DNA of 64,000 bases from Pseudoxanthomonas sp. (GCF_035999195.1 NZ_DASYGY010000009.1:2356001-2420000), one strand, 5' to 3'; positions 35,201 to 44,717 are shown, counted from the stretch's first letter. The notes: generated by a model not told the origin, from the sequence alone. Program-made: numbers and translations.

Positions 35201-36070
35201 CCTTGCCGCGAAGTTCCAGGTCGGCCTGGTCTCGCCGCGCAGCGTCAGCGTGGCGCGGAGCGGTGCCGGTGCCGCGCCCGACACGCCCACGTTCATGCGC
35301 GCGCGGTTGCCGCGGGCGACCAGGCCGATGCGTGCCGGTGTACGCCCCAGCGGGGCGGGAAACACGCCGGTCGCGGTCAGGTCGGTCGCGTAGCCGTCGC
35401 GCGGCGCGTAGCTCCCGTGCACCCCGAAGGCGCCGCGGTCGCTGGCGATGGCCAGTTTTTCCGCCTGCACGTACCCGTTGCCGATATCGATGGCGCCGCT
35501 GGCGCGCGCGATGTCGATGACCGGCTGGCCGCCCTGGCGGATCAGGAAACGGTCGATGTGCAGTTCATCGGCCTGGATCGCCAACGGCATTTCGATCTGC
35601 GGCAGCACGTCCGGCCAGTGCGGCAGCTCGAACGGCTCCTCGCTCTCCGGCACATCGAGCATCGCACCGCGCAGTTTCAGCACGTCCAGACGCAGACGCT
35701 TGCCGAGCAGGGGACGCAAGTCCGGTTCCAGGTACACCTCGTCGGCGGTGAAGCGGATCGTGTCCCAGCGGAAGTCCACGCCGCGCAGCGTCAGCGGGCC
35801 CGCAATGGGTCCCTCGGCTTCCCGGTAGTCCAGCGACGCGTCCGCCGGCAGCCGCGCCTTGATCTGCGCCAGCAGCACGTCGCGCCCGGCGACCGTCTGC
35901 AGCAGCCAGTACAGGCCGATGCACAGCAGCACGGTGAGCACGCCGGTGCCGATCGCGCTGCGGATGGCCAGCGTGCGCATGCGCGCCTTGCGGCGTGCGC
36001 GCAGTTCGGCGATGCGGGCCTCGCGCTCTTCCGGCGTCAGGTTGTCGGGCAGTCGGTGCTTCTTCCTCAC
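32234..36070 (-). CDS. tamB: Translocation and assembly module subunit TamB
   Basis: A 1278-residue AsmA-like envelope protein that spans the periplasm as a long beta-structure and, with TamA, serves outer-membrane protein assembly and probably phospholipid transport. Residues about 30-52 form the N-terminal inner-membrane anchor (SAIGTGVLTVLLCIGLYWLL). The body is repeated beta-strand sequence; the C-terminal DUF490/TamB domain includes the segment GRASQPRARVWSNPSMAESE and LAYLVLGRSL, and ends with a barrel-like strand. The GTG at 36070 overlaps the tamA stop (GTGA); the much longer frame to 36859 would cover tamA. Followed closely by the AlkZ-like gene. Confidence 0.93.
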   Translation of the reverse strand: MRKKHRLPDNLTPEEREARIAELRARRKARMRTLAIRSAIGTGVLTVLLCIGLYWLLQTVAGRDVLLAQIKARLPADASLDYREAEGPIAGPLTLRGVDFRWDTIRFTADEVYLEPDLRPLLGKRLRLDVLKLRGAMLDVPESEEPFELPHWPDVLPQIEMPLAIQADELHIDRFLIRQGGQPVIDIARASGAIDIGNGYVQAEKLAIASDRGAFGVHGSYAPRDGYATDLTATGVFPAPLGRTPARIGLVARGNRARMNVGVSGAAPAPLRATLTLRGETRPTWNFAARTEALDLSLLGVMDDSTPVSFDLVAKGAGGAADLQGTVQQGDIAVVIEPSHARIDGEVLTVEPLAIRAFDGYASLRGRADFTVPENPEFRFAVNARDLRWGTEADSMIGAEGDFGLAGKLEAWAAIGKATLTRGDDSALLEFDGRGNAERVQLQTLRATMPTGTLDAAGTVGWTPALDWDVTATLAGFDPGYFAAGWNGNVSGNLASKGRQREDGLFQGTLDVPTLSGRLRDRSLDARGTFALDGHNGEGDLALSLGGSRVTAKGKVGDTLTVDAAFRPLNLADLLPDASGTLSGTVNLTGARTAPNIDADLGGENLRWNDWSAGALSLRGRLPWRSGSGDLALQGSAVDVGTVLDTVSLNARGAVEDLRIEGDARNAMGAVALSGSAQKRGANWQGTLDALRIAPSRGNPWTLRQSARFAQNGANWTLSESCLASDIGGALCASANWPRQGLAVRGDALSLALVQPWLPPADGRPLTLRGEFTLDATLRPAGNAWQGEVHLASLDGGLKMGTTARGEIIRYDNFTLDVDFTPQRIQGRLGTGFKGDGYVDATFNTGWDAFAPLKGDLYFHNSRLFWMELFSPDLVRPRGQLAGHIGVAGTRGRPLLSGEATLTEFTGELPALGISLTDGGAELVALSDGSARIDGSMKTVSSTGGTGTGGVLNVAGTLGWNNDTTPLQFQVRGDNVLVADTTDLRAVASPNLQIGFADNTIRVRGEVGIPSATIDVEKLDDGVSASEDVVVLDPVDPERAPSSRLDLDLALKVGDQVELKGYGLEGTLAGTMHVRSQPGREMLATGRLDVDGRYEAYGQKLRITRGELTWSNNAVSDPRINIRAEREVVSAGVTAGIDVTGRASQPRARVWSNPSMAESEALAYLVLGRSLNTASSDESQRINAASSALGAGAGLLASQLGAKIGLDDAGVLESRTLGGSVFGVGKYLSPKLYVSYGVSMVGSGSAVTLKYLLRKGFDVEIESSTIETRGSINWRREK

Positions 36071-37851
36071 AGGTCCGTCCCGATGTTGAGGTAGATCTGG
36101 ACGCTGGAATCCGGATCGTTCAGGCCATGCGCCAGGTCCAGCCGCACCGGCCCCACCGGCGAGCGCCAGCGGAAGCCGACGCCGATGCCCGTGCTGAGAT
36201 CCGGACGGGTGCCGTCGAAGGCGCTGCCCGTATCCACGAACACCGCGCCGCCGTACGGGCCACCCTTCGGATAGAACTCGTACTCCACGCTGCCTGTCAG
36301 CACGTTCTTCGCGCCCAGCGCGTAGTCGCCGCGGCGCGGACCCACTTCGCGCCAGGCGTAGCCACGGATGCTGCGGTCGCCGCCGGCGAAGAAGCGCAGC
36401 GACGGCGGCATGGCCACCAGCGAACTGGTGAAGGTGTGGCCGTACTCGCCGCGCACGATCAGCGCGCTGTTGGTCCTGTACTGCTGCGACCAGCGCGCGC
36501 GCATGTGGAACTGGAAGAAGTTGGCGTCGGACCCGGCCCCCTCCACGCCGCCGCGCAGCAGGATGGAGCCGGCCAGCTGGTCGGGACGGTTCGAGCCCAC
36601 CGGCGAGTTGGTGTAGTCGGCGCGCAGCGAGGGGTAGGTGAAGGTGGCGTACTCCACCGTGGTGTCGGGCAGGCCGGTGAGCGGATCGTCCTCGACGTAG
36701 CGCCAGCGCTCGCGCAACGCATGGATGGAGGCCACCGCGGTCCAGTCCTCGCTGACCTGGCCGCTGCGGCTGCCGGTGAACTCGACATGGCGCAGGTCGA
36801 TGTAGTCGGTCTGTTCGTCGCTGGCCTGCAGGCCCACCGTGTACCAGCCGTCCAGCCACTTGAACGCGGGAATGCGGTATTGCGTGAGCAGCGTCTTGCG
36901 CTTCTGCGCGTAGTCCAGGTGCGTGGACAGCTTGTGCCCGCGCGAATTCACGTAGCGGCGGTCCAGTCCCAGGCGGATACCGGGGCCGCTCTCGGTGCCG
37001 TACGCCAGGCCGGCGGTGTAGATGTCGCGCTTGGCCAGCTCCAGGTTCACGTCCACCGGCACGCGGCCCTCGACCGCCTTGTCCGGATTGGCCTGGATGT
37101 CGATGCTGGAGAAATAGTCCAGGCCCACCAGCGATTCGCGCAGGCGGTCCAGCTTGCCCTGATGGAAGTAGCTGCCTTCTTCCCAGTACACCAGCTTTTC
37201 CAGCAGTCCGGGGTCGAACTTGTCCTGGTGGAAGGTGGTGGCGCCCATGTCGTAGCGGATGCCGCTGACCCAGCCCAGCGCGATGTCGGCGGCGTTGTCG
37301 GCGCGTGTGACCTCGACGCGGCGATGGGTGAAGTCCGCATCGAAGTAGCCGCGGTCGGCCAGGCGTCGCACGATGGCCAGCTTGCTCGCTTCGTAGGTGG
37401 TGTGGTCGAAGACGTCGCCGACCGCAGGCGCGAACGCGGCCAGGTCCTCCTTCAGGTAACGGTCCTCGCCGCCTTCGCCTTCGATGGACAGCTCGCGCCG
37501 GCGCACGCGCACCGGTTCGCCCAGCTGCACGCGCACCGTCACGGTCAGGCGCTCGTCCTCGGCGCCGTCGGTGCGGGGCGCGTCCACGGTGATGGTGGGC
37601 GAGTAGTAGCCGAACGGCTCCAGCGCCTCGCGTGTTTCGGCGACGGCTTCGCCCAGCAGGTACTCCAGCCGCGACTCGCCCAGTCGCCTGCCCAGCGAGT
37701 CGTTCAGCGACAGCGCGGTGTTGATGTTTTCCACCATCAGTTCGTCGTCCAGCCCGTCGATCCGCACCTTGTCGACGATGGCCGCAGCCCAGGCCGGAGC
37801 CATGGTGGCGAGCAGGACGACGAAGGTGGCGAGGCGGGGGAATCGACGCAT
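36067..37851 (-). CDS. tamA: Outer-membrane assembly factor TamA
   Basis: A 594-residue Omp85-family protein. A signal peptide (MRRFPRLATFVVLLATMAPAW) is followed by about 240 residues of POTRA domains (VDKVRIDGLDDELMVENI, FDADFTHRRVEV) and a C-terminal 16-strand barrel with the conserved GGDRSIRGYAW (VRGY/F type) loop motif. It ends ...DSSVQIYLNIGTDL. The ATG at 37851 is chosen over 37920 because it begins the signal peptide. It leads the tamA-tamB operon and overlaps tamB by four bases. Confidence 0.95.
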   Translation of the reverse strand: MRRFPRLATFVVLLATMAPAWAAAIVDKVRIDGLDDELMVENINTALSLNDSLGRRLGESRLEYLLGEAVAETREALEPFGYYSPTITVDAPRTDGAEDERLTVTVRVQLGEPVRVRRRELSIEGEGGEDRYLKEDLAAFAPAVGDVFDHTTYEASKLAIVRRLADRGYFDADFTHRRVEVTRADNAADIALGWVSGIRYDMGATTFHQDKFDPGLLEKLVYWEEGSYFHQGKLDRLRESLVGLDYFSSIDIQANPDKAVEGRVPVDVNLELAKRDIYTAGLAYGTESGPGIRLGLDRRYVNSRGHKLSTHLDYAQKRKTLLTQYRIPAFKWLDGWYTVGLQASDEQTDYIDLRHVEFTGSRSGQVSEDWTAVASIHALRERWRYVEDDPLTGLPDTTVEYATFTYPSLRADYTNSPVGSNRPDQLAGSILLRGGVEGAGSDANFFQFHMRARWSQQYRTNSALIVRGEYGHTFTSSLVAMPPSLRFFAGGDRSIRGYAWREVGPRRGDYALGAKNVLTGSVEYEFYPKGGPYGGAVFVDTGSAFDGTRPDLSTGIGVGFRWRSPVGPVRLDLAHGLNDPDSSVQIYLNIGTDL

Positions 37852-38137
37852 GCGGAGAGGATACCCGGGGAGGGTTAAGCGGGGTGAAGGGTTGCCGCCC
37901 TCAAGCGGCACATCGTTCACGCAACCATGTCGATACCGCGATCTGCGCCTTCCCCCCGCACGCGGGGGAAGGCGGGGAGGGGGGCAAAGGTGAGATCACG
38001 CGGACGGTGGTGATGCGAGCGGTCCATGCATCGCGCCCGCCTCCACCCCAGTCCTCCCCCGCCAGCAGGGGAGGGAGCGCATGGCGAGCACCTCAGCCCG
38101 ACAAATGCACGATCACTGCCGCCGCGCGCGGAACATC

Positions 38138-38280
38138 CCCTCTCCCTGCGCAGCGGGGAGAAAGTTCCGAAGGCGGGTGAGGGGCGAACGGAGTGAGGTA
38201 CCCGCTGCGCCTGTACAAGCACCGCGCTCTGCCCCTCATCCGCCCTCCGGGCACCTTCTCCCCGCACGCAGGGAGAAGGG
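38138..38280. repeat. Imperfect inverted repeat of the family-typical intergenic element
   Basis: The 437-bp gap between glyS and tamA has no gene. It holds two arms, about 38138-38185 and 38231-38280, that mirror one another imperfectly (ccctctccctgcgcagcggg and the reverse-oriented cgcacgcagggagaaggg, with ggcgggtgaggggc mirrored by gcccctcatccgccc). Two short mirror segments of the same style lie at about 37950-37975 and 38050-38075. A single arm recurs at 40492-40535. Confidence 0.7.
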
Positions 38281-38288
38281 AACACATC

Positions 38289-40469
38289 TCAGCTCGACAG
38301 GTGCTCGATCGCTGCAACCGCACGGAAGCGGTCGGCCAGGCGCTTCAGCAGCGCAAGGCGGTTGGCGCGCACGGCCGGGTCGTCGGCGTTGACCATCACG
38401 CTGTCGAAGAACGCATCCACCTGCGGGCGCAGGCGGGCGAGGTGGTTCAGCACGGTCACGTAGTCGTGGTGGTGCAACGCTTCGTCGGTTTCGCCGAGCA
38501 CGGCTTCGACGGCTTCGGCCAGTGCGCTCTCGGCCGGGTCGGTCAGCAGCGTGCGGTCGATCGCGTGCGGGATGGCGATGTCGGCTTTCTTCAGGATGTT
38601 GCCGATGCGCTTGTTGGCGGCGGCGAGGGCTTCGGCTTCCGGCAGCGTGGCGAAGGTGCCGATGGCGTCGAGGCGGGTGTCGAAGTCGTACAGCGACGCA
38701 GGCTTCAGTTCGGCAACGGCGTTGAAGTGCGCGGCGGGCACGCCCTTGTCGGCGTAGTAGCCGCGGAGGCGGTCGAGGATGAAGTCGAAGATCTCACCAT
38801 CTTGGCTGGGTTGAGCAAGCGAAAGTTTGGCCTCGCTTTCAACTGGCTCTGGGAGATACGCACCTGCGTCCTTCGCTTTTTCAACTGCATCGATTCTCTT
38901 GATAGCGAGCGTGCCAGAAGAACTGACATTGACTTCATGCCTAGCCTGCTTGAGCAGTTCGTGCAGATTGAGGTTGAATCCACTCTCAATCACTGTCCGC
39001 GCCAACCCAAGCGCATTCCGCCGCAGCGCGAACGGATCCTTGTTGCCGGTCGGCTTCAACCCTGCCGCAAACCCACCCGCCAGCGTATCCAGCCGTTCCG
39101 CGATCGCCAGCACCTTGCCCAGCGGCGACAGTGCGATGTCGTCGCCGGCGAAGCGGGGCTGGTAGGCCTCGTCGATGGCCAGCGCGATCTCCTTCGGCTC
39201 GCCGGCGGCGAGGGCGTAGTGGCGGCCCGCGATGCCCTGCAGTTCGGGGAACTCGTTGACCATGCGCGACTGCAGGTCGTTCTTCGCCAGTTCCGCCGCT
39301 TTGCGTGCCTGCGCCGGATCGGCGCCGACCTGCGCGGCGATGGTTTCGGCCAGCGCGGCCACGCGCGCGACCTTGTCGGCGACGCTGCCCAGCTTTGCCT
39401 GGTAGGTGACGGTCTTCAGTCCGTCGCCCATCGATGCCAGGCCCTGCTTCAGGTCCTCGTCGAAGAAGAACTTCGCATCGCTGAAGCGCGGACGGATGAC
39501 GCGCTCGTAGCCCTTGCGCACTTCGTCGACGTTCTGCGATTCGATGTTGGCGATGCCGATGAAATGCTCGGTCAGCTTGCCGCCGTCGCTGAGCACCGGG
39601 AAGAACTTCTGGTTGATCTCCATCGTCTCGATCAGCGCTTCCTGCGGCACGGCCAGGAACGCGGATTCGAAACTGCACAGCACGGCCGCCGGCCACTCGG
39701 TCAGGCAGACCACCTGTTCGAGGTTGTCGTCGGTCACGCGCGCGCTGCCGCCGGCCTGCGCCGCGGCCTTCTGCACTTCCTCGACGATGCGCGCGCGGCG
39801 CGCGTCGGCATCGACCAGCACCTTGGCGCCGCGCAGCGCATCCACGTAGTCGTCGGGCTGGCCGATCCACACCGGTTTGTCGTGTTCGAAGCGATGGCCG
39901 CGGCTCATGCGGTCCGACTTCACGCCGAGTACTTCCGCATCCACCACGTCCTGGCCCAGCAGCAGCACCAGCCAGTGCACCGGCCGTGCGAATGCGTAGT
40001 CGTGGTCGCCCCAGCGCATCGGCTTGGGAATCGGCATGCCCGCCAGCGCCTCGCGCACGATGTCGGCCAGCAGGTCGGCGGTCTTCGCGCCCGGCTTCAC
40101 CGCACGGTGGACGAAGCGCTCACCCTTGCCGTCCGTGGTGCGCTCCAGCTGCGTCCACGCGATGCCGGCCTTGGCGGCGAAGCCCTCCAGCGCCTTGGTC
40201 GGTGCGCCGTTCGCGTCCAGCGCGATGTTGAGGTACGGGCCGAGCACCTCCGACTTCTGTTCCGGCTGTTCCACGTCCACGGCCGGCAGCAGCACCGCCA
40301 GGCGGCGCGGCGTGTACAGCGGCTTGGCATCGCCGCGCTCGAAGCCGATGCCGCGCTTCTCCAGCGCCGCGATCACGCCATCGAAGAAGGCCTGCGCCAG
40401 GCCGGGCAGCGCCTTGACCGGCAGTTCTTCGGTGCCGAGTTCGACCAGCAGGGATTTTTGTTCGCTCAT
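38289..40469 (-). CDS. glyS: Glycyl-tRNA synthetase beta subunit
   Basis: A 726-residue subunit of the bacterial alpha2beta2 glycyl-tRNA synthetase, containing the tRNA-binding and anticodon-recognising regions. It begins MSEQKSLLVELGTEELPVKAL, the standard family start, and has KRGIGFERGDAKPLYTPRRL and the C-terminal DALR-like helical domain. AAGG lies ten nt before this ATG; an ATG two codons earlier is possible. Between about residues 490 and 560 (38790-38995) the DNA drops to near 50% G+C and uses rare codons (AGA, AGG, CTT, TCT, CAA); see findings. Downstream of glyQ as expected. Confidence 0.96.
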   Translation of the reverse strand: MSEQKSLLVELGTEELPVKALPGLAQAFFDGVIAALEKRGIGFERGDAKPLYTPRRLAVLLPAVDVEQPEQKSEVLGPYLNIALDANGAPTKALEGFAAKAGIAWTQLERTTDGKGERFVHRAVKPGAKTADLLADIVREALAGMPIPKPMRWGDHDYAFARPVHWLVLLLGQDVVDAEVLGVKSDRMSRGHRFEHDKPVWIGQPDDYVDALRGAKVLVDADARRARIVEEVQKAAAQAGGSARVTDDNLEQVVCLTEWPAAVLCSFESAFLAVPQEALIETMEINQKFFPVLSDGGKLTEHFIGIANIESQNVDEVRKGYERVIRPRFSDAKFFFDEDLKQGLASMGDGLKTVTYQAKLGSVADKVARVAALAETIAAQVGADPAQARKAAELAKNDLQSRMVNEFPELQGIAGRHYALAAGEPKEIALAIDEAYQPRFAGDDIALSPLGKVLAIAERLDTLAGGFAAGLKPTGNKDPFALRRNALGLARTVIESGFNLNLHELLKQARHEVNVSSSGTLAIKRIDAVEKAKDAGAYLPEPVESEAKLSLAQPSQDGEIFDFILDRLRGYYADKGVPAAHFNAVAELKPASLYDFDTRLDAIGTFATLPEAEALAAANKRIGNILKKADIAIPHAIDRTLLTDPAESALAEAVEAVLGETDEALHHHDYVTVLNHLARLRPQVDAFFDSVMVNADDPAVRANRLALLKRLADRFRAVAAIEHLSS

Positions 40470-40491
40470 GTGCATGCAACCTTGAGTTGTT

Positions 40492-40535
40492 CCCTTCTCC
40501 CTGCGGGAGAAGGTGCCCGAAGGGCGGATGAGGGT
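40492..40535. repeat. Single arm of the intergenic repeat seen at 38138-38280
   Basis: The segment contains cccttctccctgcgggagaa followed by ggtgcccgaagggcggatga, the same units as in the glyS-tamA gap. It sits in the 146-bp glyQ-glyS gap, its nearest edge about 22 nt from the glyS start codon. Confidence 0.65.
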
Positions 40536-40615
40536 GCGGCGGAATCCGTGGCGGTGAACCATCCGGATTGCGCCGGACCCTCTACCCCAACCCCTCTGCC
40601 GGCAGTAGAAGGGCT

Positions 40616-41548
<933 letters not shown>

Positions 41549-41638
41549 CGCGTTATCGTGCACTGCGGAAAAGCGGGCTAGTATACGGGCAAGCCCTTGT
41601 CCTTCCGCCCTTTTCGCCCGTTCGCCGCCGTCGTGGAT

Positions 41639-42370
41639 ATGCCCGTGAAAGCCCCCTTCCTCATCGTCGAAACCGGCCAGCCGGTGCGCTCGATGCGGCG
41701 GTATGGCGGCTTCCCGCACTGGATCCGCGTGGCCGCCGGACTGGAGGCGCACGAGACCGTGGTGGCGAACGTCGAACGCGGCGATGCGCTGCCGTCGCGC
41801 GATGCGCTGGCGGGCGTGATCGTCAGCGGCTCCGCCGCGATGGTCACCGACCGCGCCGACTGGAGCGAACGCAGCGCCGACTGGTTGCGCGATGCCGCCC
41901 ACGAAGGCCTGCCGCTGTTCGGCATCTGCTACGGCCACCAGCTGCTGGCGCATGCGCTGGGTGGCGAAGTGGCCTATAACCCGGCCGGGCGCGAATCCGG
42001 CACCGTCCACATCGACCTGCATCCGCAGGCGCAGGACGATCCGCTGTTTTCGGCGCTGCCGCTCAAATTCACCGCGCATGCGACGCATGTGCAGACGGTG
42101 GCCCGTCCACCGGAGGGCGCCACCGTGCTGGCGCGCTCCGAGCAGGACGACTGCCATGCGTTCCGCTGGCGCGACCGCGCCTGGGGCGTGCAGTTCCACC
42201 CCGAGTTCGCCACCCACCACATGCGCGGCTACGTGCACGCCCGCGCCGAGCACCTGCGCAGTGAGGGCCGCTGTCCGGGCACCATCGCGCGCAGCGTGAC
42301 GGCGGCGCCGCAAGCCCGCAAACTGTTGCGGCGGTTCGTCCGCCATGCGCGTGGCCTGCACGCGCGCTGA
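41639..42370 (+). CDS. Class I glutamine amidotransferase-like protein
   Basis: A 243-residue stand-alone GATase resembling the amidotransferase half of GMP synthase. The nucleophile is Cys97 in GICYGHQLLAHALGG, and GVQFHPEFATHHM supplies the His and Glu of the triad, so it should be catalytically competent. Such proteins hydrolyse glutamine or gamma-glutamyl compounds; the acceptor substrate is unknown. The ATG at 41639 (MPVKAPFLIVETG) is preferred over the frame from 41597. Divergent from glyQ. Confidence 0.85.
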   Translation: MPVKAPFLIVETGQPVRSMRRYGGFPHWIRVAAGLEAHETVVANVERGDALPSRDALAGVIVSGSAAMVTDRADWSERSADWLRDAAHEGLPLFGICYGHQLLAHALGGEVAYNPAGRESGTVHIDLHPQAQDDPLFSALPLKFTAHATHVQTVARPPEGATVLARSEQDDCHAFRWRDRAWGVQFHPEFATHHMRGYVHARAEHLRSEGRCPGTIARSVTAAPQARKLLRRFVRHARGLHAR

Positions 42371-42402
42371 GCCTCCTGCTGCACACCTCCCAGAGAACCC
42401 CG

Positions 42403-43284
42403 ATGTCGATGATCAACAAGGTGCCGGCCAGTGCCGGCGCGGAATGGCTGCTGGCGGGCTTCGCGCTGCTGAAGCGGGCGCCGGTGCCGTTGGCCACGCT
42501 GGCGGTGCTGTGGGGCCTGCTGTCGATGGTCGTGATGCTGGTGGCGGTGACGCTGCCGGCGATGACGCTGGCGATGCAGTTCCTGCTGGTGCTGGCGGGG
42601 CCGCTGTTCTTCGCCGGCATGCTGTGGGCCGTGCGCGAAGTGGACCAGGGGCGCACGGCGCAACCCTCGCACCTGCTGCAACCCGTCCGTGACGGCCACG
42701 CGCCGGCGCTGCTGGCCACGCTGCTGCCGCAGCTGCTGGCGGCGCTGGCGATGGGCGCGCTGCTGTTCGTGATGGTGGGAACCGAGCAGTTGCAGCACCT
42801 GGCCGACGTCTACCAGCAGATGCAGGCGATCGCGGCGGCCGGCGGCCAGCCCGATCCCTCGCTGGTCGAAGGCCTGCCGGCGGGTCGCCTGCTGCTGTGG
42901 CTGCTGCTGGTGGCGGTGGTGTTCGTGGCGGTGAAGTGGATGACGTTCATCGCCTCGCCGCAGATCCTGTTCTCCGGCACGCACGTGATGGATGCCATGC
43001 GCAACAGCCTGCGCGCCTGCCTGCAAAACTGGACCGCGATGCTGGTGTTCTACCTGCTGGCGGGCATCGCGATCTTCGTGGTCGGCATGGGCTCGTTCCT
43101 GGTGGCGTCCATCCTGGCGCTGGCGGTCGGTGCGGCCATCGCGTTCGGCTTGTGGCAGTTTGCGCTGCTGGCGCTGGTGATGCCGGTGCTGGCGGGCGCG
43201 GCGTATGCGGCCTGGCGGCAGATGCTGGGCGAGGGCGCGGCCACGCCGGCGACGCCGACAGCGCCGTCGCAGATCGAGGTCTGA
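42403..43284 (+). CDS. BPSS1780-like multi-pass membrane protein
   Basis: A 293-residue integral membrane protein with six to seven hydrophobic segments (about 35-57, 58-78, 105-130, 160-182, 215-240, 245-270). The N-terminal motif PASAGAEWLLAGFALLKRAP and the MTFIASPQILFSGTHVMDAM segment fit the conserved BPSS1780 family of unknown function. Lies 32 nt after the amidotransferase gene and may be cotranscribed. Its last codons recur as a diverged copy 110 bp downstream. Confidence 0.75.
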   Translation: MSMINKVPASAGAEWLLAGFALLKRAPVPLATLAVLWGLLSMVVMLVAVTLPAMTLAMQFLLVLAGPLFFAGMLWAVREVDQGRTAQPSHLLQPVRDGHAPALLATLLPQLLAALAMGALLFVMVGTEQLQHLADVYQQMQAIAAAGGQPDPSLVEGLPAGRLLLWLLLVAVVFVAVKWMTFIASPQILFSGTHVMDAMRNSLRACLQNWTAMLVFYLLAGIAIFVVGMGSFLVASILALAVGAAIAFGLWQFALLALVMPVLAGAAYAAWRQMLGEGAATPATPTAPSQIEV

Positions 43285-43437
43285 GCGTCAGGCATCGCGC
43301 GTGGTGGGCCAAGGCCCACCCTACGGGGCTGGATGGGGATACGCCTGCGTCGACGGGCGGGTCTTCGCCGACGTTGACGCGGATCGAGGTCTGAGCCTGC
43401 GGGATCGTGAGGCGGCGGGCCAAGGCCCGCCCTACGA
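43272..43437. repeat. Diverged 110-bp tandem duplication with REP-type palindromes
   Basis: The 15-mer GATCGAGGTCTGAGC occurs at 43272-43286 (end of the membrane-protein gene) and again at 43382-43396. Each is followed by a palindrome, GTGGGCCAAGGCCCACCCTAC (43304-43324 region) or GCGGGCCAAGGCCCGCCCTAC, the GTAG-headed REP type when read on the other strand. The second palindrome's CTA is the stop codon of tatC. Confidence 0.75.
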
Positions 43438-44187
43438 CGCGGCTTGGTCCTTCGGCTTCAGCCAGCCCGCGGCGATGATGCCCAGTTCGTAGAGCAGGCA
43501 CATGGGAATGGCGAGCATCAGCTGCGACACGACGTCCGGCGGGGTGATCAGCGCGGCGATGACGAACACGCCGACGATGGCGTAGCCGCGGCCTTCGCGC
43601 AGTTGCTGCGGCGTGACCCAGCCCAGCAGCACCATGATCACCAGCGCCACCGGCAGTTCGAAGCTGACGCCGAAGGCCAGGAAGATCACCATCACGAAGT
43701 CCAGGTACTTCGCCGGGTCCGGCGCCAGCGTCACGATGTCCGGCGTGAAGACCGTCAGCGCATGGAACACGCTGGGCAGCACCAGGAAGTACGCGAACGC
43801 GCAGCCGGCGTAGAACAGTACGATGGACGAGACCAGCAGCGGCGTGGCCAGCCGCTTCTCGTGCCGGTACAGCCCGGGCGCGACGAAACTCCATGCCTGG
43901 AACAGCAGCCAGGGTGAAGACAGGAACAGGGCCAGGAAGAACGCCAGCTTGATCGGCGCGAAGAATCCGGAGGTCGGGTCGCTGGCGATCATCTGGGCCG
44001 CCTGTCCCGCCGGCAGCTGCGAAATCAGCGGCCTCGCCAGATAGTCGTACAGCTGCCTCGCGAACGGCAGCAGCGCCAGCAGGACGATGCCGGTGCCCGC
44101 CAGTCCGCGCACCAGCCGCGTGCGCAGTTCCAGCAGATGCTCCATCAGGCTGCTTTCGGCGTCCTGCTGCAGCGACTCGCGGTTCAT
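43432..44187 (-). CDS. tatC: Twin-arginine translocase subunit TatC
   Basis: A 251-residue inner-membrane protein with six helices, the receptor for twin-arginine signal peptides in export of folded proteins. MEHLLELRTRLVRGL is the conserved N-terminal cytoplasmic motif; SPWLLFQAWSFVAPGLYRHE and FGVSFELPVALVIM are family blocks. Overlaps tatB by four bases (ATGA). Its TAG stop lies in a REP palindrome. Last gene of tatABC. Confidence 0.97.
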   Translation of the reverse strand: MNRESLQQDAESSLMEHLLELRTRLVRGLAGTGIVLLALLPFARQLYDYLARPLISQLPAGQAAQMIASDPTSGFFAPIKLAFFLALFLSSPWLLFQAWSFVAPGLYRHEKRLATPLLVSSIVLFYAGCAFAYFLVLPSVFHALTVFTPDIVTLAPDPAKYLDFVMVIFLAFGVSFELPVALVIMVLLGWVTPQQLREGRGYAIVGVFVIAALITPPDVVSQLMLAIPMCLLYELGIIAAGWLKPKDQAAS

Positions 44188-44696
44188 CGCGCGTCCTTCG
44201 GCGGGAACAGGTCGGCGGTGGTACCGGTCGCCGGTTCGTGGGTTTCGTCCGGCAGCGCCTCTCCGTTCGCATCGGTGGTCGACGCGCGACCGCCTTCGTC
44301 TTCCACCACCGGCGCGGGGTCCGCGGCCGCAGGGGCAACCGGCGGTCTCGCCAGCGCGGGCGGGGTGATGGCGGATTCCACGTCCTCGCGCAGCGCCCGG
44401 GCATCCTCGCGCGCGGCCTGCCGCACGTCCTCGAACTGGCGCTCGGTCTCGCGCGCGCTGTCGCGGATGCGCTGTTCGGTGTCGCGCAGCGCGTCCTGTG
44501 CGTCCTTGAGGTTGCGCTTGAGCTCTTCGGAGGCGAGTTCGCGCTCCAGTTCGTCCCTCACCGAATACCACTGCGCGCGCGCGCGGCGTACCCACAGCCC
44601 GGCGAAGCGCGCCGCCTTCGGCAGCCGCTCGGGACCCAGCACGATCAACGCGACGACCGCGACGACCAGCAGTTCACTGAAGCCGATATCGAACAT
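44184..44696 (-). CDS. tatB: Sec-independent translocase subunit TatB
   Basis: A 170-residue protein with the N-terminal membrane helix MFDIGFSELLVVAVVALIVLGPERLP, an amphipathic helix with the conserved LGPERLP hinge, a long charged coiled region (about 40-110) and a variable Pro/Ala-rich tail. It partners TatC in substrate recognition. 21 nt after tatA and overlapping tatC. Confidence 0.95.
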   Translation of the reverse strand: MFDIGFSELLVVAVVALIVLGPERLPKAARFAGLWVRRARAQWYSVRDELERELASEELKRNLKDAQDALRDTEQRIRDSARETERQFEDVRQAAREDARALREDVESAITPPALARPPVAPAAADPAPVVEDEGGRASTTDANGEALPDETHEPATGTTADLFPPKDAR

Positions 44697-44717
44697 GGCG
44701 GCTGCGATGCCGCGCGA

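Noticed and set aside
31508..36094. A 1528-codon plus-strand frame across the AlkZ-like and tamB genes
   Set aside because: Antisense shadow; real genes on the minus strand have clear family motifs and coupled starts.
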